Source of the DNA: DSXF01 sp964387495
Lineage (GTDB): Bacteria; Chloroflexota; Anaerolineae; Anaerolineales; Villigracilaceae
Length of the DNA stretch: 38,326 nt
Assembly: GCA_964387495.1 (NCBI GenBank)
Contig: CAYLXB010000028.1
Span: forward strand, 1-38,326
Direction of reading: 5' to 3'
Part shown: positions 7,645-14,998 of the stretch, one piece after another
Numbering within the stretch: position 1 is the first letter of the stretch
Layout: each line of letters opens with the position of its first letter
Translations under genes and position numbers: made by a program
The notes under the pieces: model-generated
The model's input: only the letters and a program-made list of their open reading frames with translations
Databases searched by the model: none
Told to the model about the DNA's origin: nothing

Positions 7645-10026
7645 ATGAATGTACTGCTCATCGGTTCTGGCGGCCGGGAACATGCCATCGCCTGGAAGGC
7701 GGCCCAGTCCCCGCAGCTGACAAAACTCTTTGCGATTCCTGGCAACCCCGGCCTGGCGCAGCTGGCTGAGTGCGTTCCGCTCAAGGTGAACGATCATGCG
7801 GCTGTGACTGATTTCTGCAAGGAGAAAGGGATCGACCTGGTCATCGTCGGGCCTGAGACGCCGCTGGCAGACGGGCTGGCGGACGCGCTGCTCGAAATGG
7901 GGATCCGCTGTTTCGGGCCGCGCCGGGCTGCAGCCCGGATCGAGTCTTCCAAGTCTTTTGCCAAGGACTTCATGCAGCGGCACAGGATCCCGACTGCCGG
8001 CTATGCCAGGTTCGTGGATTATCCGGCGGCCATCGATTACCTCTTGTCCATACCCGGCGGTCCCGGGTCTATCGTGATCAAAGCCTCCGGTCTGGCGGCT
8101 GGCAAAGGTGTCATCCTGCCCGAAACGCTGGAGGAAGCCGTTTCTGCCCTGGAAATGATCATGGTCAGGCAGGAGTTTGGCCCGGCGGGCGCCGAAGTGG
8201 TCATCGAGGAACGCCTGAGCGGGCCGGAAGTTTCGCTGATGGCTTTCACGGACGGGGTGACGGTCGTGCCGATGATCCCGGCCCAGGACCACAAACGCCT
8301 GCTGGATGGCGATTGCGGCCCTAACACCGGCGGGATGGGGGCTTATGCTCCCGCGCCGGTCTGTCCGCCGGGAATGGTGGCCGATGTATTGAAGACCATC
8401 CTGCAGCCAACCGTGGACGGCCTGCACCAGGAGGGGATACCCTTTGCGGGGGTTCTCTATGCCGGGTTGATGCTGACCGCGGACGGCCCCAGGGTGCTGG
8501 AGTTCAACTGCCGCTTCGGCGATCCGGAGACACAGGTGGTCCTGCCGCTGCTGGAGACGGATTTGATCGAGATTGCTCTGGCCTGCTGTGAGGGGCGCCT
8601 GGAAAAGGTGGATGTCCGCTGGAAAAACGCCAGCGCAGTTTGCGTGGTGCTGGCGGGCAGGGGGTATCCGGGCAAGGCGGAGGCGGGAACGCCCGTGGTC
8701 ATGGGGAGCCTGCCAGAAAACACCATCTGTTTCCATGCCGGGACGCGGCTGGAGAACGGCCGGCTGGTCACTTCGGGGGGGCGTGTGGTCGGGGTGACGG
8801 CTTGGGCCCCGAGCCTGCCTGCGGCGGTGGAGGGGGCGTACCAGGCGGTGGCGGCGGTGAGGTTCGAGGGGATGCAGTGGCGCAGGGATATTGCCGGAAG
8901 GGCGCTGGACGTACAGGAATGGCAGCCCCATCCTCTTACGGGTAAAGGCGGATTACCTGTTCCTCCCATCCGTTTATCCGCTTCGCGTCAGCAATCTGTT
9001 CCTCGATCCGCTTATGCTTCCTCCGGTGTTTCCATCGACGCCGGGAACCGGGCCGTGGAGTTGATGAGGGATGCCGTTAGAGCCACCTACACGCCTGCGG
9101 TCTTGGCGGGCATCGGTTCATTTGGCGGGCTGTATGACGCCTCTGCCCTCAAGGCGCTGAATTGTCCGGTACTGGTTGCTTCCACGGATGGCGTGGGCAC
9201 CAAGGTCAAACTGGCGGCTCAGGCTGGGCGTTACCGCAGCCTGGGGCATGACATCGTCAATCACTGCATTGACGATATCCTCGTCCAGGGTGCGCGTCCG
9301 CTTTTCTTCATGGATTATTTTGCCACTTCGAAACTGGTGCCGGAGCAGACCGCCGAGGTGGTGACCGGCATAGCCGAAGCCTGCAAGCAGGCGGGCATGG
9401 TCCTGCTGGGGGGGGAGACGGCGGAGATGCCGGGGGTATATGCACCCCAGGAGTTCGATCTGGCCGGGACGATTGTGGGTGTCCTGGAACGGGATGCGAT
9501 CCTGCCGCGCACTTCTGAATTGAAAGCCGGGGACGTGCTCATCGGGCTGAGCTCTTCTGGCCCGCATACCAACGGCTATTCGCTCATCCGCAGAGTCTTT
9601 GCGGATACCCCTCTCGAGATGGTTTTCCCTGAACTGGGCCTCCCGCTTGCGGATGCATTGCTCGCGCCGCACCGCTCCTACTTGAATTTGCTGTGGCCGC
9701 TGATCGGTTCACCACCATCCGGCTTGAAGGCCTTGGCGCACCTGACCGGCGGCGGCTTTATCGAGAATATCCCGCGCGTCCTGCCGGAGCATCTCGATGC
9801 CGAGATCCACCTCGGTTCCTGGCCCCTCCCTCCGCTCTGGCCGTTAATCCAGGAAAAAGGCAATATCCCTGCTGAAGAGATGTACCGCGTTTTCAACATG
9901 GGCATCGGCATGCTGGCCATTGTGGAAGAAACCGGTGTGGCTCAATTCCAGGCGTCCGTGCCTGAGCCTGTGTTCGTCATTGGCAGGCTGGTCGAAGGGC
10001 AGGGTAGGACCCGCCTGTGTCGTTGA
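7645..10026 (+). CDS. purDM: PurD-PurM fusion: GAR synthetase + AIR synthetase
   Basis: One 793-residue chain carries two enzymes. Residues 1 to about 427 are PurD (GAR synthetase, step 2; ATP-grasp), with LLIGSGGREHAIAWK at the start, GPETPLADG, KASGLAAGKGV and EFNCRFGDPE. About 28 residues of proline- and serine-rich linker follow. Residues about 456-793 are PurM (AIR synthetase, step 5): VSIDAGNRAVELMRD, STDGVGTKVKLA, GGETAEMPGVY and SSSGPHTNGYSLIR. The order matches yeast Ade5,7. The frame runs through without a stop or credible internal start. GGAGG precedes the ATG at 7645. The linker DNA is less GC-rich than its flanks and contains a short internal repeat. Confidence 0.95.
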   Translation: MNVLLIGSGGREHAIAWKAAQSPQLTKLFAIPGNPGLAQLAECVPLKVNDHAAVTDFCKEKGIDLVIVGPETPLADGLADALLEMGIRCFGPRRAAARIESSKSFAKDFMQRHRIPTAGYARFVDYPAAIDYLLSIPGGPGSIVIKASGLAAGKGVILPETLEEAVSALEMIMVRQEFGPAGAEVVIEERLSGPEVSLMAFTDGVTVVPMIPAQDHKRLLDGDCGPNTGGMGAYAPAPVCPPGMVADVLKTILQPTVDGLHQEGIPFAGVLYAGLMLTADGPRVLEFNCRFGDPETQVVLPLLETDLIEIALACCEGRLEKVDVRWKNASAVCVVLAGRGYPGKAEAGTPVVMGSLPENTICFHAGTRLENGRLVTSGGRVVGVTAWAPSLPAAVEGAYQAVAAVRFEGMQWRRDIAGRALDVQEWQPHPLTGKGGLPVPPIRLSASRQQSVPRSAYASSGVSIDAGNRAVELMRDAVRATYTPAVLAGIGSFGGLYDASALKALNCPVLVASTDGVGTKVKLAAQAGRYRSLGHDIVNHCIDDILVQGARPLFFMDYFATSKLVPEQTAEVVTGIAEACKQAGMVLLGGETAEMPGVYAPQEFDLAGTIVGVLERDAILPRTSELKAGDVLIGLSSSGPHTNGYSLIRRVFADTPLEMVFPELGLPLADALLAPHRSYLNLLWPLIGSPPSGLKALAHLTGGGFIENIPRVLPEHLDAEIHLGSWPLPPLWPLIQEKGNIPAEEMYRVFNMGIGMLAIVEETGVAQFQASVPEPVFVIGRLVEGQGRTRLCR

Positions 10027-10076
10027 ACCTCCAATCGCAATCCAGTCAATCCCTGCTCTTGCCGAAAGGACCTTGC

Positions 10077-11249
10077 ATGAAAGAACTCTCCCTCCGCTAC
10101 GGTACCAACCCCAACCAGAATCCAGCGCGCGTCTACCTGCGCTCAGGGGCGGACCTGCCCATCGATATATTGGGCGGCTCACCTGGTTATATCAACCTGC
10201 TGGATGCCATGAACGCCTGGCAGTTGGTGCGTGAACTCAGGGAAGCCACCGGCCTGCCGGCGGCGGCTTCCTTCAAGCATGTCAGCCCTTCGGGAGCAGC
10301 CGTGGCTGCGCCGCTGCCGGATATCCTCAGAAAAATTTACTTCGTGGACGACCTCGAACTCTCGCCGCTGGCCGAGGCCTATGCGCGGGCGCGCGGGGTG
10401 GACCGCATGTCCTCCTTTGGTGATTTCATCGCTCTCTCAGATCAGGTGGATCTGCCCACGGCCCGCCTGATCGCCCGTGAAGTGTCCGATGGCGTAATCG
10501 CACCGGGCTATGACCCGGCGGCCCTTGACTTGCTCAGGGCCAAGAAGCAGGGCAAGTATGTGATCGTCCAGATGGACCCGGGCTACCAGCCGGCGCCGAT
10601 GGAGACGCGTGAACTGTTTGGGGTGACCTTCGAACAGCGCCGCAACGACCGCCCCGTCACACGCACCGATTTTGCCAACCTCGTCACCGCCAAAAAAGAC
10701 CTGCCCGAAAGCGCTCTGCGTGACATGTTCGTGGCCTGGATCACGCTCAAGTACACCCAGTCCAACTCGGTCTGTTTTGCCAGCGATGGCCAGGTGATCG
10801 GTGTGGGTGCTGGGCAGCAGTCACGCGTGCATTGTGTCCGTCTGGCCGGGTTGAAGGCGGATTTATGGCGCCTGCGCCAGCACCCGCGCGTGCTGGCTTT
10901 GCCTTTCAGGCCGGAGATCAAGCGCCCGGAGCGTGATAATGCCATTGACCAGTTCCTCCAGCCGGACGTGACCCCCGCCGAGCGTGCCGGTTGGTCGGAT
11001 GTCTTCACCGAACAGCCGCCTCTGCTCACCCCTGAGGAACGGCGTGCCTGGCTGGATGGGCTGGATGGGGTGGTGCTTGGCTCGGATGCCTTCTTTCCCT
11101 TCCGTGACAGTATCGACCGGGCGGCCAGGTCCGGCGTCCGCTTTGTCTTCCAGCCGGGCGGCTCCAACCGGGATGCAGAGGTCATCGCAGCCTGTGACGA
11201 TTACGGCATGCGCATGGCCTTCACCGGTGTGCGGCTTTTTCATCACTAG
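10077..11249 (+). CDS. purH: AICAR transformylase (stand-alone C-terminal half of PurH)
   Basis: Transfers a formyl group from 10-formyl-tetrahydrofolate to AICAR, giving FAICAR (step 9). It has 390 residues. It begins with LRYGTNPNQNPARVY. SFKHVSPSGAAV carries the Lys-His pair used in catalysis. YTQSNSVCFASDGQVIG and the end SDAFFPFRDSID / FVFQPGGSNRD are typical of the domain. In most bacteria this domain is joined behind IMP cyclohydrolase; here it is a separate gene and comes first, with purN between the two halves. I chose the ATG at 10077 because homology starts there; a GTG at 10017 would overlap purDM and add unrelated residues. Confidence 0.93.
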   Translation: MKELSLRYGTNPNQNPARVYLRSGADLPIDILGGSPGYINLLDAMNAWQLVRELREATGLPAAASFKHVSPSGAAVAAPLPDILRKIYFVDDLELSPLAEAYARARGVDRMSSFGDFIALSDQVDLPTARLIAREVSDGVIAPGYDPAALDLLRAKKQGKYVIVQMDPGYQPAPMETRELFGVTFEQRRNDRPVTRTDFANLVTAKKDLPESALRDMFVAWITLKYTQSNSVCFASDGQVIGVGAGQQSRVHCVRLAGLKADLWRLRQHPRVLALPFRPEIKRPERDNAIDQFLQPDVTPAERAGWSDVFTEQPPLLTPEERRAWLDGLDGVVLGSDAFFPFRDSIDRAARSGVRFVFQPGGSNRDAEVIAACDDYGMRMAFTGVRLFHH

Positions 11250-11264
11250 GGCGAAGGGTTTTCC

Positions 11265-11852
11265 ATGCCTGCCCGACTGGTCGTGCTCATTTCCGGTAAT
11301 GGATCCAACCTGCAGGCTATCCTGGATGCCTGCCAGGGAGGCGAACTCCCGGCTGAGGTGGTTGCGGTGATCAGCAACCAGCCGGAGGCCTTTGGGCTGA
11401 GCCGGGCGCTGCAGGCGGGCGTGCCTGTGATTGCATTTCCAAAAAAAGATGGTGAAACCCGGAGTAATTACGATTCCCGCCTGGCTGCCCTGGTCGCCGG
11501 ACAGGCACCGGATTACGTGATCCTTGCCGGCTGGATGCGCCTGCTCAGCGCCAGCTTCTTATCGCACTTCCCCGGGCGTGTCATTAATCTGCATCCTGCC
11601 CTGCCCGGAACCTTCCCGGGCACACATGCCATCGAACGAGCCTACCAGGCCTGGCAGAAGGGTGAGATCGAGAGCAGCGGTGTGATGGTTCATCTCGTAC
11701 CGGATGAGGGGGTGGACAACGGCCCGGTCCTGGCCACACAGGAGATCGTTTTCCAGCCTGGCGAGTCGCTGGAACAGTTCGAGGCGCGTGTACACAGTGT
11801 GGAGCACCAATTGCTGGTTCGAACACTGCAACAAGTCATTCGTACGAAGTAA
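11265..11852 (+). CDS. purN: GAR transformylase PurN
   Basis: Folate-dependent formylation of GAR to FGAR (step 3). It has 195 residues, normal for PurN. LISGNGSNLQAILDA is the phosphate-binding N-terminus. INLHPALPGTFPGTHA contains the catalytic Asn-His pair and VPDEGVDNGPVL the catalytic Asp. It sits between the two halves of the split PurH, 15 bases after the first and 11 before the second, so both 10-formyl-THF-using enzymes are adjacent. Confidence 0.96.
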   Translation: MPARLVVLISGNGSNLQAILDACQGGELPAEVVAVISNQPEAFGLSRALQAGVPVIAFPKKDGETRSNYDSRLAALVAGQAPDYVILAGWMRLLSASFLSHFPGRVINLHPALPGTFPGTHAIERAYQAWQKGEIESSGVMVHLVPDEGVDNGPVLATQEIVFQPGESLEQFEARVHSVEHQLLVRTLQQVIRTK

Positions 11853-11863
11853 AGGAATTTATC

Positions 11864-12436
11864 ATGCCTAAAGCCATTCTCTCTGTCCATGACAAAACTG
11901 GCTTGGTTGATTTCGCCCGGGGCCTTGCATCCTTGGGCTGGACCCTGCTGGCCTCCGGCGGCACGGCCAGACTGCTGCGTGAGAACGGCCTGGCCGTCAC
12001 AGAAGTGGCAGAATATACCAGGTCGCCTGAAATTCTGGGCGGGCGGGTCAAGACCCTGCACCCGGCGGTGCACGGCGGGCTTCTGGCGCGCCCGACCGAA
12101 ACGGACCACCAGCAGCTGCTCGACCTGGGTTGGGATTACATTGATCTGGTGGCGGTCAACCTGTACCCCTTCGAGGCTACCATTGCCAAACCCGGCGTGA
12201 CCTATGCGGAAGTCATCGAAAACATCGATATCGGCGGCGTGACCCTCATCCGGGCTGCGGCAAAGAACCATGAGCGCGTCACCCTGGTCTGTGACCCGGC
12301 AGATTACCCTGCTGTCCTGGCCGAACTGCGTTCAGGGGGTATTCAGGCCGGGACACGCAAATGCCTGGCGGTGAAGGGCTTCAAGTCCACCGCTCATTAC
12401 GATACGATTATTTCGGATTATCTATCCAGGATGTGA
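11864..12436 (+). CDS. purH: IMP cyclohydrolase (stand-alone N-terminal half of PurH)
   Basis: Closes FAICAR to IMP, the last step of the pathway. It has 190 residues, corresponding only to the MGS-like N-terminal domain of PurH. Motifs: AILSVHDKTGLVDFA at the start, LLASGGTARLL, GGRVKTLHPAVHGGLL, VAVNLYPFEAT and NIDIGGVTLIRAAAKNH. The C-terminus ends right after the domain (YDTIISDYLSRM). Its partner transformylase domain is the separate gene at 10077-11249. AGGA lies nine bases before the ATG at 11864. This is the last gene of the operon; the following genes run in the opposite direction. Confidence 0.94.
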   Translation: MPKAILSVHDKTGLVDFARGLASLGWTLLASGGTARLLRENGLAVTEVAEYTRSPEILGGRVKTLHPAVHGGLLARPTETDHQQLLDLGWDYIDLVAVNLYPFEATIAKPGVTYAEVIENIDIGGVTLIRAAAKNHERVTLVCDPADYPAVLAELRSGGIQAGTRKCLAVKGFKSTAHYDTIISDYLSRM

Positions 12437-12455
12437 ATTTATGCTACGGCCTCCG

Positions 12456-12471
12456 CTCCGCTTGGGCGGGG
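12456..12471. terminator. weak hairpin between convergent purine operon and zip gene
   Basis: CTCCGC (12456-12461) pairs with GCGGGG (12466-12471) around TTGG, with one wobble pair. It lies in the 69-base gap between two convergent genes, where termination of both transcripts is expected. No T-run follows on either strand, so this is a weak candidate. Confidence 0.3.
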
Positions 12472-12505
12472 ATGAGCGTGAAATGGGCTGCCGCTGAGAA
12501 TACGA

Positions 12506-13318
12506 TTACCCAAGGGCCACGTCCAGCAGCATCATGATCGCGAAGCCGAGCATGGTTCCAAAAGTGGCTACGTGGGGGTGTTTTTCCAACTGGGATTCGG
12601 GGATCAGTTCCTCCACCACCACGTAGATCATGGCGCCGGCGGCAAAAGCCAATGCGTAGGGCAGCAGCGGGCGGATCAGGAGCACGGCCGCAGCTCCCAG
12701 CACGCCTGCGATCGGCTCGACCAGGCCGGAGACTTGGCCATACCAGAAGCTTTTCAGGCGTCCCATGCCTTCTCTGCGCAGGGGGACGGAGACAGCGGCG
12801 CCTTCCGGGAAGTTTTGCAGGCCGATGCCGAGTGCCAGTGCAACGGCCCCGGCCAGGGTGGCGGAGGGGATGCCTGCACCCAGGGCGCCAAAGGCCACGC
12901 CCACAGCCAGTCCTTCCGGGATATTATGCAGGGTGATGGCCAGCACCAAAAGAATGCTGCGCTGCCAGGAGGTCTTGATGCCCTCGGCCTCCTCGGTGGG
13001 ATAACCCAGGTGCAGGTGCGGCAGGATCTGGTCCACCAGCCAGAGAAAGCCGCCGCCCAGCATGAAACCGACGACCGCTGGAATCCAGCTGGGCATGCCG
13101 TCCTGTTCGGCCATTTCGATGGCAGGGGCCAGCAGCGACCAGAAACTGGCCGCGATCATCACGCCCGCAGCAAAGCCGAGCATGCCGTCCAGAAGTTTGC
13201 GGTTGATGGTCTTGAAGAAGAAGACCATGCCTGCGCCCAGGGCGGTCATGCCCCAGGTGAACAAGGTCCCCGCCAGCGCTTGCTGGATGGGGGAGAGTGT
13301 ATTGAACCACGCAATCAT
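12506..13318 (-). CDS. ZIP family metal transporter (GufA-like)
   Basis: Membrane importer for zinc or another divalent metal. It has 270 residues with about eight membrane helices. HNIPEGLAVG (helix 4) is the hallmark metal-binding motif. The matching place in helix 5 reads QNFPEGAAVS, with Gln in place of His, as in the GufA group. The cytoplasmic-side loop between helices 3 and 4 holds HLHLGYPTEEAEG. It is the third gene of a minus-strand unit: DtxR-like regulator, second ZIP, then this one 36 bases later. Metal specificity cannot be read from the sequence, but the regulator suggests iron, manganese or zinc. Confidence 0.88.
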   Translation of the reverse strand: MIAWFNTLSPIQQALAGTLFTWGMTALGAGMVFFFKTINRKLLDGMLGFAAGVMIAASFWSLLAPAIEMAEQDGMPSWIPAVVGFMLGGGFLWLVDQILPHLHLGYPTEEAEGIKTSWQRSILLVLAITLHNIPEGLAVGVAFGALGAGIPSATLAGAVALALGIGLQNFPEGAAVSVPLRREGMGRLKSFWYGQVSGLVEPIAGVLGAAAVLLIRPLLPYALAFAAGAMIYVVVEELIPESQLEKHPHVATFGTMLGFAIMMLLDVALG

Positions 13319-13354
13319 ATTTCTCAGATACCTCGTAGTGTAGGAATTTAGGGT

Positions 13355-14200
13355 TCAGACTCCGAAGACGCCGGAGAGTACGAATACGAATATCGAACCC
13401 AGGATGATGCCAAAGGCTGTGAAATGCTGGTGGCCATGCTCGCGTGCAACCGGGACGAGTTCATCCAAGGTAATGAAAGTCATCACGCCGCCGGCAAACG
13501 CCAGTGCGACGGGGATGAGGTCCCGGAAGAGGGACAGGAAGAAGATTGCCAGCAGGGCGCCGACCGGCTCGGTCAAACCGGAGAGCAGGGCGATCCGGAA
13601 GGCATCCCACCGGCAGGCGCCGCCCTTGCAGAGCGGCAGGGCGGTGGCAATCCCCTCCGGGATGTTATGCAGGGCAATGGCAATCGCAATGAAATAACCA
13701 AACTGGACTTCGTGCGCATAGCCGGCGCCTACGGCAATTCCCTCTGGCATATTGTGGATGGTGATGCCAAGTGCGATCAACATGCCCGTCTTGAGCAGGG
13801 TGCTGTCCACCGGGCCGGATGTGCGCCGGAACCAGCGCCGCCGGTGGCGGTGCGGCGATGCACCCTCTGCGAGGATGTAACCGGTGGTCGACGGGATGTT
13901 CCCCGGCCGGCTCTTCACCTCCGTTTCCCCAAAGCGCATGTGCGGGATGAGGGTGTCGATGCCGAACATGGCCAGTGCCCCGGCAGTGAAGCCCAATGTT
14001 GCAAGCTTCCAGCCGGCCATCTGCCAGGCTTCGTTGACCAGTTCCATGAAAGCCAGGCTGATCATCACGCCGGCCGTGAAGCCCATCAAAAAACCGAAAG
14101 AGCGCCGGCCCGGCTTGCGCAGGATGGCGATCAGGCCGCCCAGGCCGGTGCCAAGCCCGGCAGCCAGGCTGAGCAGGAACACGTTCAATATTATATTCAT
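13355..14200 (-). CDS. ZIP family metal transporter (ZupT-like)
   Basis: Second divalent metal importer, 281 residues from the ATG at 14200 (MNIILNVFLLSLAAG). The open frame extends to 14323, but that extension overlaps the regulator gene and has no membrane or ZIP character. Helix 4 carries HNMPEGIAVGAG and helix 5 LHNIPEGIAT, so both halves of the usual binuclear metal site are present, unlike the neighbour at 12506-13318. The variable loop (around SPHRHRRRWFRR) is His- and Arg-rich and may sense or bind metal. It starts 49 bases after the regulator stop and is probably co-transcribed with it. Confidence 0.88.
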   Translation of the reverse strand: MNIILNVFLLSLAAGLGTGLGGLIAILRKPGRRSFGFLMGFTAGVMISLAFMELVNEAWQMAGWKLATLGFTAGALAMFGIDTLIPHMRFGETEVKSRPGNIPSTTGYILAEGASPHRHRRRWFRRTSGPVDSTLLKTGMLIALGITIHNMPEGIAVGAGYAHEVQFGYFIAIAIALHNIPEGIATALPLCKGGACRWDAFRIALLSGLTEPVGALLAIFFLSLFRDLIPVALAFAGGVMTFITLDELVPVAREHGHQHFTAFGIILGSIFVFVLSGVFGV

Positions 14201-14249
14201 AGGGTTGTACCGTTTCCCGCAGGAACATCTGATTCCGCACGTTGTTGTT

Positions 14250-14930
14250 TCATGGAGTTTTCTGCCCGGCCGTTGCGATGAAGATTTTTTCGGATACGGC
14301 AGGGCCGATGGTCGTGATGGCACCTGTATCCAGTTTTAGTGTCAGGTTATGGTCATAGGGGGAAAGGTTGAGCACCTCGACGGTTCTGCCGGGGACCAGT
14401 TCCAGGCTGTCCAGGTGGCGCAGGAAGGCTGGATCGTCGCTGCGCACCCGGCAAATTCTGGCCATCTCGCCGGGGCGAAGGCTGTTCAGGGCAGCTTCGC
14501 AGTTCTGCCTGGGCATGACCAGGTCCAGGCTCGGGATCGGCTCGCCGTGCGGGTCGCGCGTGGGATGTCCCAGGGCCTCGGCGATCCTGGCCTCGAAGTC
14601 TTCCGAGATGGCATGTTCCAGGCGGCAGGCCTCTTCGTGGACTTGATCCCAGCTGTAACCCAGCGCCTGGACCAGGTAGGTTTCGAGCAGGCGGTGGTGG
14701 CGGATGATTTCAAGGGCGGCCCGCTCTCCGGCTGGTGTGAGTGTCACGCCCTGGTGTTTCTGGTAGGCGACGAGGGGCGGTTTGAGCGCAGCCAGGCGTT
14801 GGAGCATGCCTGTTACCGAGGCAGCAGCCAGTCCCAGGCGTTCCGCGAGGGCATTGGTGCTGGCCGCCCCCCCCGATTTGGTCAGGTCATAGATTGTTTT
14901 TAGGTAGTCTTGGATGGAGCGGGTTATCAT
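14250..14930 (-). CDS. DtxR/IdeR-family metal-dependent repressor
   Basis: Winged-helix regulator that binds DNA when loaded with metal. It has 226 residues: HTH domain 1-72, dimerisation and metal domain about 73-140, and an SH3/FeoA-like C-terminal domain (about 145-215; VRSDDPAFLRHLDSLELVPG). Putative ligands His79, Glu83, His98, Cys102, Glu105 and His106 line up with DtxR. Asp8, however, stands where DtxR has Met10 and MntR has Asp8, so the site is mixed. Downstream are two ZIP importers on the same strand. Nested palindromes overlap the gene's promoter, pointing to autorepression and metal-controlled uptake. No Shine-Dalgarno sequence is obvious before the ATG at 14930. Confidence 0.92.
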   Translation of the reverse strand: MITRSIQDYLKTIYDLTKSGGAASTNALAERLGLAAASVTGMLQRLAALKPPLVAYQKHQGVTLTPAGERAALEIIRHHRLLETYLVQALGYSWDQVHEEACRLEHAISEDFEARIAEALGHPTRDPHGEPIPSLDLVMPRQNCEAALNSLRPGEMARICRVRSDDPAFLRHLDSLELVPGRTVEVLNLSPYDHNLTLKLDTGAITTIGPAVSEKIFIATAGQKTP

Positions 14931-14936
14931 TTGAAT

Positions 14937-14975
14937 TATACTAAATAGAAATTTAGGTTATACTAAATTAGTATA
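14937..14975. promoter_or_regulatory. nested palindromes, candidate DtxR-type operators
   Basis: Three overlapping dyads are visible: CTAAAT (14941-14946) with ATTTAG (14951-14956); ATTTAG (14951-14956) with CTAAAT (14963-14968); and TATACTA (14959-14965) with TAGTATA (14969-14975). The TTTAG..CTAAA half-sites resemble the outer arms of IdeR/DtxR boxes (TTAGG..CCTAA). They cover the -10 box and start of the dtxR-zip-zip transcript, a classic repressor position. Confidence 0.75.
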
Positions 14976-14998
14976 AGGGAGTGCAGGAGATATGTCAA
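14970..14998 (-). promoter_or_regulatory. promoter of the dtxR-zip-zip unit
   Basis: Read on the minus strand, TTGACA (14998-14993) and TATACT (14975-14970) are 17 bases apart, a near-consensus sigma-70-type promoter. The predicted start is near 14963 and the leader is about 33 bases. The -35 box overlaps the stop codon (14995-14997) of the upstream radical SAM gene on the same strand. Confidence 0.82.

Noticed and set aside
6012..7784. 590-residue open frame opposite purF
   Set aside because: Shadow of purF; low-complexity His/Arg/Gly composition.
7537..8931. 464-residue open frame opposite purD
   Set aside because: Shadow frame; the plus strand encodes a clear ATP-grasp enzyme here.
8940..9016. 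Possible separate purM start in the purD-purM linker
   Set aside because: The only ATG there (9014) is out of frame with PurM and no ribosome site is present; the frame is continuous, so a fusion is the simplest reading.
10017..10076. Upstream GTG start for AICAR transformylase
   Set aside because: Would overlap the purDM stop and add 20 residues without family similarity; the ATG at 10077 starts the conserved sequence.
14201..14323. 41-residue N-terminal extension of the second ZIP gene
   Set aside because: Lies largely inside the regulator gene, is charged and polar, and precedes a typical ZIP first helix starting at the ATG at 14200.
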